Assembly: GCA_947174615.1 (NCBI GenBank)
Contig: CAMWJQ010000293.1
Coordinates: forward strand, 1 to 5,494
Direction: 5' to 3'
Source: an uncultured Lachnospiraceae bacterium
GTDB lineage: Bacteria > Bacillota > Clostridia > Lachnospirales > Lachnospiraceae
Length of the DNA: 5,494 nt
Shown here: piece by piece, positions 1 through 5,494 of the stretch
Position numbering within the stretch: position 1 is the first letter of the stretch
Layout: each line of letters begins with the position of its first letter
The notes under the pieces: model-generated
Databases searched by the model: none
Told to the model about the DNA's origin: nothing
The model's input: only the letters and a program-made list of their open reading frames with translations
Made by a program: the position numbers and the translations under genes

Positions 1-1
1 T

Positions 2-1117
2 GAGACGCAGACGGATCATGAAACAGATACTGAAACTGAGGCAACAGAATCAAACAACAAAAGAACGAAACCTGTCGAGGTAGAGCAAGTACAAGTCATC
101 GAGCAGGACGAAATGGAGCTTGCAGTTCTGGCGGACGTGACGGCAGTGGTAAAAACAGCGATGCCTTGTGTGGTTTCGATCACCAACGAATATACGGCAT
201 ATGACTATTGGTATGACGAGGAGTACGACGAGCGGGCAAACGGATCAGGAATTGTCGTGGCACAAAGCAGTGAAGAGATTTTGATCGTGACGAATTATCA
301 TGTCATTCAGGATAACAACAATTTATACGTGCAGTTTATCGACGACAGGGAGGCGGTGGCGTATGTAAAGGGAACTTCGCCGGAGAATGACCTTGCCATT
401 GTATCTGTATTTCTGGATGATATGTCAGACAAAACACTCAAAAGTATCTCTATTGCGGCGCTTGGCGATTCAGACAGCCTTCAGGTGGGAGAGCCTGCGA
501 TCGCAATCGGAAATTCTCTGGGCTATGGACAGTCTGTGACGACGGGCGTAATCAGTGCACTGAACAGAAATGTGTTTGAGGACGACCCTGAGATGACCAA
601 TCAGGGGTATCTGATTCAGACGGATGCGGCGATCAATCCCGGCAATTCAGGCGGTGCGCTCTTGAACGTGAAAGGGGAGGTGGTCGGCATCAATTCCAGC
701 AAGATTGCGGACTATGTGATCGAGGGAATGGGCTATGCGATTCCAATCTCGACAGCAAAACCAATCATTGAGGAGCTGATGTTAAAGGAGACTAGGAAGA
801 AGGTTCCGGCTCAGGAGCGCGCATTTCTGGGCGTTGCGGGCACAGATGTGATCGAGGAGGCAACTGCGCGGTATGAGATGCCAGAGGGCGTGTTTGTGAC
901 AAATGTACTGGAAGATACTGCGGCAGAGAAGGCAGGAATTTTAAAGGGAGACATCATCACTTACATAGACGGCGAGAAGATTACAGGAATGGATGAATTG
1001 CAGGGACTGTTAGAGTACTATGCGGGAGATACAGAGGTTGAAGTTGTCCTGATGAGACTGTACAATGGTGAATATAAGGAACGGACGCTTGAGGTAATGC
1101 TTGAATATAAAGAATAA
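2..1117 (+). CDS. HtrA/DegP-family serine protease with C-terminal PDZ domain (5' end cut by window)
   Basis: Trypsin-like HtrA protease that would degrade or sense misfolded proteins outside the cytoplasmic membrane. The frame is open to the window edge, so the ATG at 113 is internal and the real start lies upstream; 371 codons are visible. The first ~37 residues are a Thr/Glu-rich linker of the kind that joins the N-terminal membrane anchor to the protease in Gram-positive HtrA; the anchor itself is not in view. The catalytic triad is complete: His in TNYHV (codon 299-301), Asp in ENDLAIV (389-391) and Ser in GNSGGAL (647-649). GSGIVV before the His and the substrate-pocket strand before the Ser (IQTDAAINPG) fit the family. 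One PDZ domain spans about 815-1110, with the carboxylate-binding loop FLGV and the GILKGDIIT turn. The stop lies 20 nt before the clpX-like start, suggesting co-transcription. The family call is firm; substrate and exact HtrA subtype are unknown. No gene symbol is given because bacteria often carry several paralogues. Confidence -1.
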   Translation, partial: ETQTDHETDTETEATESNNKRTKPVEVEQVQVIEQDEMELAVLADVTAVVKTAMPCVVSITNEYTAYDYWYDEEYDERANGSGIVVAQSSEEILIVTNYHVIQDNNNLYVQFIDDREAVAYVKGTSPENDLAIVSVFLDDMSDKTLKSISIAALGDSDSLQVGEPAIAIGNSLGYGQSVTTGVISALNRNVFEDDPEMTNQGYLIQTDAAINPGNSGGALLNVKGEVVGINSSKIADYVIEGMGYAIPISTAKPIIEELMLKETRKKVPAQERAFLGVAGTDVIEEATARYEMPEGVFVTNVLEDTAAEKAGILKGDIITYIDGEKITGMDELQGLLEYYAGDTEVEVVLMRLYNGEYKERTLEVMLEYKE

Positions 1118-1127
1118 TGTGAATAAT

Positions 1128-1133
1128 GGAGGG
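1128..1133 (+). promoter_or_regulatory. Ribosome binding site that sets the clpX-like start at 1138
   Basis: GGAGGG ends 4 nt before the ATG at 1138. An in-frame ATG at 1126 would give a protein four residues longer (MEGI-), but this Shine-Dalgarno sequence would then lie inside the coding region, and no comparable site precedes 1126. The start at 1138 is therefore preferred. Confidence -1.
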
Positions 1134-1137
1134 CATA

Positions 1138-2745
1138 ATGTTAGACAACAACTTTGACAACAATGAAGAGATCGAGATCGTGAACATAACAGAGGATGAA
1201 ACCAAAGCCGATCATGAAACCAAAGAAGATAAAAAGACTACAGACAGTGAAGGCGAGGAAGAGAAGGAAAGCGAGTATGAGGATGTGTGCTTTATATGCA
1301 GACGACCAGAAAGCAAGACGGGAAAAATGTTCAAGCTGCCCAATCATATTTCTGTATGCTCAGACTGTATGCACAAGACGATGGATACTGTCAGTCAGTT
1401 TGATTATCAGGGAATGCTGAACAATACGAACTTTAATTTTGACAAGGACAGTACTAAGGATGGAAAGAAGCGATTTCCCAATATCAGCTTTGTCAATATT
1501 GCAGATTTGCAGGGGGACGGCGGCATTCCCAATCGGCAGAAGCTCAAAAAGAAAAAGCCAAAAGAAAAGAAGGAGAAGGCGGTCTTTAACATTAATGATC
1601 TGCCCGCACCACACAAGATTAAGGCACAGCTCGATGATTTTGTTGTAGGGCAGGATTATGCCAAGAAAGTAATCTCTGTAGCTGTTTACAATCACTATAA
1701 ACGTGTCACGACAGGCACGATGGATGAGATTGAGATAGAGAAATCCAATATTTTGCTGCTAGGACCGACGGGCTGCGGCAAGACCTATATGGTAAAGACG
1801 CTTGCAAGACTTCTCGATGTGCCGCTTGCCATTGCAGACGCGACCTCATTGACAGAGGCAGGTTATATCGGTGATGATATTGAATCTGTGATCTCAAAAC
1901 TTTTAAATGCGGCGGAGAATGATGTGGAGAAAGCAGAGCAGGGAATTGTATTCATAGACGAGATTGATAAGATTGCCAAGAAAAAGAATACGACCTCGCG
2001 CGATGTGAGCGGGGAATCCGTCCAGCAGGGGATGTTAAAGCTCTTGGAGGGCTCTGATGTGGAGGTGCCTGTTGGAGCAAACAGCAAAAACGCGATGGTG
2101 CCGCTCACGACGATCAATACCAGAAACATTTTGTTTATCTGTGGAGGCGCGTTTCCAGACCTCGAGGACATCATCAAGCAAAGGCTTACCAGACAGTCCT
2201 CCATCGGCTTTAATGCCGAGCTGAAAGACGCCTATGATAAAGAGGCGAATATTTTAAAGAAGGTCACGATCGAAGATATCAAGAAGTTTGGTATGATTCC
2301 TGAGTTTATAGGTCGTCTGCCAATCATATGCCCGATGGACAGCCTCACGGAAGAAAGTTATGTCAAGATATTAAGAGAGCCCAAAAATGCAATCTTAAAG
2401 CAGTATCAAAAACTTTTAGAGCTGGATGAGGTGAAGCTGAACTTTGACGACAGTGCGCTGCAGGCAATCGCAAAGAAGGCATTGGAGCGGGATACGGGGG
2501 CACGTGCGCTCAGGGCGATCATTGAAGAATTTATGCTCGATATTATGTATGAGATTCCAAAAGATGACAATATCGGCGAGGTGACGATCACTGGAGATTA
2601 CATCAATGGTACTGGCGGACCGGTGATCGACATTCGAACGGACAAGGTTCATACAAAGCAGCTTGCAAATGCGCCGGCAGCAGAGGAAACACAGACCACA
2701 GACAAGCCCAAGACGGCGGAGGAGTTCAATTTCTATGAGTTTTGA
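1138..2745 (+). CDS. Divergent ClpX-type AAA+ protein unfoldase (ClpX paralogue with altered RKH loop)
   Basis: Predicted cytoplasmic hexameric unfoldase that threads substrates into the ClpP peptidase. It has 535 residues from the chosen start, against about 410-430 for usual ClpX. In order: an acidic segment (residues ~8-49); a ClpX-type zinc domain with CxxC pairs at 51/54 and 74/77; a linker of about 70 residues with a Lys-rich patch (~134-147); then the AAA+ module, opening with LPAPHKIKAQLDDFVVGQ. Walker A is GPTGCGKT (209-216), pore-1 loop GYIG (242-245), Walker B IVFIDE (270-275), pore-2 SRDVSGE (287-293), sensor 1 NILFICGGAF (330-339), ClpP-docking IGF (356-358), arginine finger in FIGRLP (Arg393) and sensor 2 GARALR (Arg456). 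All ATPase residues are present. The RKH substrate loop of ClpX is replaced by SKN (316-318) without a length change. A polar tail of about 30 residues ends in NFYEF. No clpP, tig or lon is adjacent, which argues against the housekeeping copy. The clpX-like identity is firm; ClpP partnership is inferred from the IGF loop. Confidence -1.
   Translation: MLDNNFDNNEEIEIVNITEDETKADHETKEDKKTTDSEGEEEKESEYEDVCFICRRPESKTGKMFKLPNHISVCSDCMHKTMDTVSQFDYQGMLNNTNFNFDKDSTKDGKKRFPNISFVNIADLQGDGGIPNRQKLKKKKPKEKKEKAVFNINDLPAPHKIKAQLDDFVVGQDYAKKVISVAVYNHYKRVTTGTMDEIEIEKSNILLLGPTGCGKTYMVKTLARLLDVPLAIADATSLTEAGYIGDDIESVISKLLNAAENDVEKAEQGIVFIDEIDKIAKKKNTTSRDVSGESVQQGMLKLLEGSDVEVPVGANSKNAMVPLTTINTRNILFICGGAFPDLEDIIKQRLTRQSSIGFNAELKDAYDKEANILKKVTIEDIKKFGMIPEFIGRLPIICPMDSLTEESYVKILREPKNAILKQYQKLLELDEVKLNFDDSALQAIAKKALERDTGARALRAIIEEFMLDIMYEIPKDDNIGEVTITGDYINGTGGPVIDIRTDKVHTKQLANAPAAEETQTTDKPKTAEEFNFYEF
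2718..2724 (+). promoter_or_regulatory. Ribosome binding site for the membrane protein gene, inside the end of the clpX-like gene
   Basis: GGAGGAG lies inside the last codons of the clpX-like gene, 10 nt before the ATG at 2735. It supports that start over an upstream in-frame ATG at 2663, which has no site and would add a 24-residue Arg/Gln-rich segment lying wholly within the clpX-like gene. Confidence -1.
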
Positions 2746-3385
2746 TACCAAAAATAGGAAATGTTTTGTGCGTCCGCCCAAATTTAAGAATCGTATGATT
2801 ATGATGCTGTGCGGCATCATGGCGCAGGGATTAGGGCTATCGCTTTTAAGGGCGATCAATTTAGGGACAGACCCATGCTCTTGTCTGACGCAGGGCGTCA
2901 CAAACTTTGTGCCGCTTAGCTTTGGCACCTGCCAGTTGTTGTGCCATCTGGTGACTTTTTTCTTTGTGATCAAATACGACTTGAGCATGATAGGATTTGG
3001 AACGATCGGCAATATGTGCTTTTTGGGATACATTTCAGATTTCTTTCAATGGATCTGGTCTTTGCTGCTTCCGGCTGGATTTTTTGAAGTGGCAGTGAAC
3101 CGCTACATACTGTTGATACCGTCCCTTGCTGTCTTTTTGCTGGGTGCGGCAGCCTACATGTGTGCAGGGCTTGGATCCTCACCATATGATGCACTGCCAT
3201 TTATCATATCGGGGCATGTCAAGCGGTTTCCATTTAAGATTGTGCGCATGCTGTGGGATATCAGTTTTATGGCAGCAGGCTTTGTGCTTGGCGGTGATGT
3301 TGGCATTGTCACGATTGTGGTGGCATTTTTCCTCGGACCCATCATTACCGGAGTTCAGAGGAAGCTGGAGGTATTGATAGCATAG
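2735..3385 (+). CDS. YczE/YitT-like integral membrane protein, function unknown
   Basis: A 216-residue hydrophobic protein with about six predicted membrane segments (roughly residues 20-40, 60-80, 87-111, 123-145, 167-187 and 188-206). After a short basic N-terminus, two similar motifs stand out: INLGTDP (41-47) and AGLGSSPYDAL (144-154). They look like an internal duplication, each a helix followed by LGxxP, which is the pattern I associate with the YczE/YyaS/YitT membrane family. The end, GIVTIVVAFFLGPIITG, also fits that family. No biochemical activity is well established for these proteins, so transport is only a possibility. The start overlaps the end of the clpX-like gene by 11 nt in another frame, implying translational coupling, and the TAG stop touches the next ATG. 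Family assignment is from motif memory, without a search; membrane location is much more certain than the family name. Confidence -1.
   Translation: MSFDTKNRKCFVRPPKFKNRMIMMLCGIMAQGLGLSLLRAINLGTDPCSCLTQGVTNFVPLSFGTCQLLCHLVTFFFVIKYDLSMIGFGTIGNMCFLGYISDFFQWIWSLLLPAGFFEVAVNRYILLIPSLAVFLLGAAAYMCAGLGSSPYDALPFIISGHVKRFPFKIVRMLWDISFMAAGFVLGGDVGIVTIVVAFFLGPIITGVQRKLEVLIA
3367..3371 (+). promoter_or_regulatory. Weakly placed ribosome binding site for the methyltransferase gene
   Basis: GGAGG lies 14 nt before the ATG at 3386, farther than usual. Because the upstream stop codon touches this ATG, translation probably relies on re-initiation by ribosomes finishing the membrane protein gene. No better site lies in between. 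Confidence -1.
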
Positions 3386-4195
3386 ATGACGGAACTTGAG
3401 GCATATTATAATAAATTTAATGAGGAAAAGCGGCTAAATTCGCGTCATGGACAAGTGGAATACCGTATTTCCATGAAATATATCCATATGTATCTTGAGG
3501 AAGCGGCAGAGAGAATGGGCGTATCCGGCACAGACCGCAGATGCCAGATCCGGCTGTTGGATATCGGAGCGGGAACAGGACGCTACAGTGTGGCGCTTGC
3601 AGAAGAAGGTTATGATGTCACAGCGGTTGAACTTGTGCGGTATAATTTGGGCGTCCTGAAAAAGAAGGCGAGCAGTGTCAAGGCGATGCAGGGAAACGCT
3701 CTGAATTTAAAAAGGCTTGAAAGCGCCAGCTTTGATGTGACCCTCTTATTCGGACCAATGTATCATTTGTTTGGATTTGAGCATAAACTCAGGGCGCTGT
3801 GTGAGGCAAAGCGTGTCACAAAGCCGGGCGGTGTGATTCTCGTCGCATATTGTATGAATGAGTACGGTGTTATCACCTATGGATTTAAGGAGCGGAATGT
3901 GCTTTCGTGTATGGCAGAAAATCGCTTCACAGAGGATTTTAAGACAATTTCGTCGCCGGATAAACTGTATGATTATATGCGTATCGAGGATATTGACGCC
4001 TTGAATGAAGCGGCAGGGCTTGATCGAATCAAGATTTTGTCGCCGGACGGACCTGCAAATTACATCAGACCTTTTTTGAATCAGTTGACGGACGAAGAGT
4101 TTGAGCTGTTTGTCCGCTACCAGATGGCGGTCTGCGAGCGTGCGGATTTGATTGGAGCAGGCGCACACACGGTGGATATACTGAGAAAGGATTGA
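3386..4195 (+). CDS. Class I SAM-dependent methyltransferase, substrate unknown
   Basis: A 269-residue cytoplasmic protein with a Rossmann-type methyltransferase core. Motif I is LLDIGAGTGRYS (residues 57-68), which binds S-adenosylmethionine. Glu82 in TAVEL at the end of strand 2 is placed to bind the ribose hydroxyls. FDVTLLFGPMYHLF (116-129) is the motif IV region, and AKRVTKPGGVILVAY (141-155) is the usual motif VI and strand 5. This order matches the methyltransferase 11/25-like families, which include enzymes acting on small molecules, lipids, RNA and proteins, so no substrate can be named. An N-terminal helical segment (1-50) and a C-terminal region from about 183 probably form the substrate lid. 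The start is fixed by the in-frame TAG immediately before it. It shares the reading frame of the membrane protein gene, so only that stop separates the two. No truncation or missing core residue is seen. Confidence -1.
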   Translation: MTELEAYYNKFNEEKRLNSRHGQVEYRISMKYIHMYLEEAAERMGVSGTDRRCQIRLLDIGAGTGRYSVALAEEGYDVTAVELVRYNLGVLKKKASSVKAMQGNALNLKRLESASFDVTLLFGPMYHLFGFEHKLRALCEAKRVTKPGGVILVAYCMNEYGVITYGFKERNVLSCMAENRFTEDFKTISSPDKLYDYMRIEDIDALNEAAGLDRIKILSPDGPANYIRPFLNQLTDEEFELFVRYQMAVCERADLIGAGAHTVDILRKD

Positions 4196-4256
4196 ATAGA
4201 GATAGAAAAGGAAAAAATCGGAATAGAAATAAAATAGAGAAGTGAGGGGGGACAAT
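4196..4256 (+). other. Purine-rich intergenic gap, no terminator seen
   Basis: Only 10 of the 61 bases on the + strand are pyrimidines. There is no inverted repeat followed by a T-run and no good -35/-10 pair, so read-through from the methyltransferase gene into the TPR gene is likely. It is the longest gap in the window and so the most likely place for mRNA processing or a weak internal promoter, though neither is shown. Confidence -1.
4244..4251 (+). promoter_or_regulatory. Ribosome binding site of the TPR gene
   Basis: GAGGGGGG ends 5 nt before the ATG at 4257, normal spacing, and supports that ATG as the start. The G-run departs from the usual GGAGG, so pairing with 16S rRNA is good but not perfect. 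Confidence -1.
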
Positions 4257-5494
4257 ATGGACATAAATCAGATCACACAGGAGCTTGATACACTCTTTGC
4301 ACAGGAGAAGATTGGTGAGATACCACAGTTTTTGGAATCACATATTGCACAGGCGGCAGAGGAGGGAGCGCAGGATGTATTGCTGACGCTTTACAATGAA
4401 ATCATCGGCTTTTACAGGGAGACAGGGCAATATGCGCTGTCCATTGAAAACTGCCATAAAGCAGTTGCGCTTATGAATAAGATGGGAATACAGGATACGA
4501 TACCGTATGCGACCACGCTGTTAAATATTGCCAATGCCCACCGCGCGGCAGGGCTGCTGCAGGAATCTTTGGAGCTTTATAATCGGGTTCGTCCGATTTA
4601 TGTGGCACACCTTGACGAGGATGATATGTACTTTGCCAATTTCTACAACAATTTAAGTCTGCTTTATCAGGAGATGGGCGATTTTGCATCGGCAAAGGAT
4701 CAGCTGGTCAATGCGCTGTCGATTGTGAGCCATAAGCCGGGCAGGCAGTTTGAGGCGGCGGTGACACAGGCGAACCTTGCCAATACTTGTATCGAGCTTG
4801 GGCAGGATGATGAGGCGCGTGCGCGTGCGGAGGAGGCGATCCGCGTCTTTGAGGAACTGGGGGTGGATGATGCGCATTACAGTGCGGCATTGTCAGCGCT
4901 TGGCAGCTTGTATTATATGGATAAGGATTATAGTAATGCACTGAATGCTATGGAAAAGAGCCGTGAGTGCGTGGCAAAGTATCTGGGGATAGACAATATC
5001 CAATACCAGAGACTGAGTGAAAATATCGAAATTATACAGGGTAAGATCAAGACGAATGAGACACCGGCCGATGAGGTGGCGCCGGCACAGGAACCGACCA
5101 TGGAGGCGTCCGCTGCAGAGGTATCCGAGCCGGAAACACTGGGAGAACTATCGGTGGAAGAGCCAGCGCTGGAGAACTTGGCGGAGGTGCCAACGCTGGA
5201 AACACTGGCTGCGGAGGCATCTGATCCAGAGACATTGACTGGAGTGCTGCCAGAGGAGTCAGAGCAGGAAGTGTCTGCTGCGGAGGAGGTAGTAGAAGCT
5301 TCGTCTGAGGAGGAGCCGGAGCAGGAAGCCTCGGAGGAAGTGTCTGCTACAGAGAGGGTAGAAACGGAGGAGGTAGTGGAAGCTTCGTCTGAGGAGGAGC
5401 CGGAGGGAGAAGTGTCGGAGGAAGTGTATGAAGCAGAGGCGGCAGAAAAGGAGGAGAAAGAGGAAGCTTCGGCTGAGGAGGAGCCGGAGGCAGA
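4257..5494 (+). CDS. Tetratricopeptide-repeat protein with long acidic repeat tail (3' end cut by window)
   Basis: The frame is open from the ATG to the window end: 412 complete codons with no stop. After an N-terminal helical segment (residues 1-35) come about five TPR units, near 41-75, 83-116, 125-158, 167-200 and 207-241. They have typical signatures such as YNEIIGFYRETGQYALSI, NNLSLLYQEMGDFASA, NLANTCIELGQDDEA and LGSLYYMDKDYSNA. The roughly 40-residue spacing resembles kinesin-light-chain-type TPRs. There is no signal peptide or membrane segment, so a cytoplasmic protein-protein scaffold is expected. From about residue 265 the sequence becomes Glu/Ala/Ser/Pro/Val-rich, almost without basic residues and presumably disordered; it holds two repeat systems listed separately. 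The tail may continue into another domain beyond the window. Binding partner unknown. Position at the end of a protease/unfoldase cluster makes an adaptor role conceivable, but this is only inference from context. Confidence -1.
   Translation, partial: MDINQITQELDTLFAQEKIGEIPQFLESHIAQAAEEGAQDVLLTLYNEIIGFYRETGQYALSIENCHKAVALMNKMGIQDTIPYATTLLNIANAHRAAGLLQESLELYNRVRPIYVAHLDEDDMYFANFYNNLSLLYQEMGDFASAKDQLVNALSIVSHKPGRQFEAAVTQANLANTCIELGQDDEARARAEEAIRVFEELGVDDAHYSAALSALGSLYYMDKDYSNALNAMEKSRECVAKYLGIDNIQYQRLSENIEIIQGKIKTNETPADEVAPAQEPTMEASAAEVSEPETLGELSVEEPALENLAEVPTLETLAAEASDPETLTGVLPEESEQEVSAAEEVVEASSEEEPEQEASEEVSATERVETEEVVEASSEEEPEGEVSEEVYEAEAAEKEEKEEASAEEEPEA
5127..5249 (+). repeat. Degenerate Pro-x-Leu-Glu-x-Leu repeats in the TPR protein tail
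   Basis: Residues 291-331 of the TPR protein hold about four variants of a 9-12 residue unit: EPETLGEL, EPALENLAE, VPTLETLAAE and DPETLTGVL. The leucine spacing could form short amphipathic helices, unlike the leucine-poor acidic tail that follows. The units have diverged and are not exact at the DNA level. Confidence -1.
5295..5489 (+). repeat. In-frame tandem repeat with 84-bp period (28 residues) in the TPR protein tail
   Basis: A 27-bp core encoding EASSEEEPE occurs at 5295-5321 and identically at 5379-5405, with a near copy (EASAEEEPE) at 5463-5489. Spacing is exactly 84 bp both times, so the full unit is 28 codons and copy changes would keep the frame. Between cores the units are diverged: EASEEVSATERVETEEVV in the first and a Glu/Lys-rich stretch in the second. 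More copies may lie beyond the window. Confidence -1.

Noticed and set aside
113..115. ATG at 113 as the start of the HtrA gene
   Set aside because: The frame is open upstream to the window edge with HtrA-like linker composition, there is no good ribosome site, and an HtrA protein starting here would lack its membrane anchor or signal.
14..1220. Identical 11-bp string gatcatgaaac at 14-24 and 1210-1220 as a repeat element
   Set aside because: Too short, and both lie in acidic low-complexity coding sequence where chance matches are likely.
2886..2900. Inverted repeat TGACGC-AGG-GCGTCA as a terminator or operator
   Set aside because: Only a 6-bp stem with a 3-nt loop, inside the membrane protein coding region and with no T-run; it encodes the well-fitting residues LTQGVT.
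2416..3033. A 205-codon open frame on the minus strand across the clpX/membrane gene junction
   Set aside because: It lies opposite two strong coding genes, has no recognisable motif, and follows from the codon pattern of the + strand.
3746..4264. A 172-codon open frame on the minus strand opposite the methyltransferase
   Set aside because: Shadow of the methyltransferase gene; its first residues come from the purine-rich gap read backwards, giving a Phe/Tyr/Ser-rich sequence with no family features.
5017..5238. Arg/Trp-rich open frame and its minus-strand Pro-rich partner within the TPR tail
   Set aside because: Both are out-of-frame readings of the GAG/GCG-rich repeat DNA; the TPR frame continues without a stop through the region.

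Overview
The window reads as a gene-dense stretch of a Clostridia (Bacillota) chromosome, most likely from a Lachnospiraceae-type gut anaerobe. This is inferred from the moderate GC content, GGAGG-type ribosome binding sites, tight same-strand packing and the style of the protein families. No 16S gene or other marker is present to confirm it. All five genes lie on the + strand, and the window cuts the first and the last of them.

Layout: (1) 2-1117, the 3' part of an HtrA/DegP-type serine protease with an intact His-Asp-Ser triad and one C-terminal PDZ domain; its start and presumed membrane anchor lie upstream. (2) 1138-2745, a divergent ClpX-type AAA+ unfoldase with a zinc-binding domain, all the ATPase motifs and a ClpP-docking IGF loop. 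Its RKH substrate-gripping loop is changed, and it has long acidic and basic extensions not found in housekeeping ClpX. (3) 2735-3385, a YczE/YitT-like integral membrane protein that overlaps the clpX-like gene by 11 nt. (4) 3386-4195, a class I SAM-dependent methyltransferase that starts directly after the TAG stop of gene 3, in the same frame. (5) 4257 to beyond the window end, a cytoplasmic TPR protein whose C-terminus becomes a very acidic repeat region with an exact 84-bp (28-residue) period.

Gaps are 20 nt, -11 nt, 0 nt and 61 nt. I see no terminator or convincing promoter between the genes, so the first four (and probably the fifth) look like one transcription unit. The two confident functions, an extracytoplasmic protease and a cytoplasmic unfoldase, point to protein quality control or regulated proteolysis. 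How the membrane protein, methyltransferase and TPR protein join in is not shown by the sequence. No RNA gene, CRISPR array, insertion sequence or attachment site is seen.

The most notable features are the atypical ClpX paralogue, with its predicted altered substrate choice and retained ClpP docking, and the in-frame repeat tail of the TPR protein.
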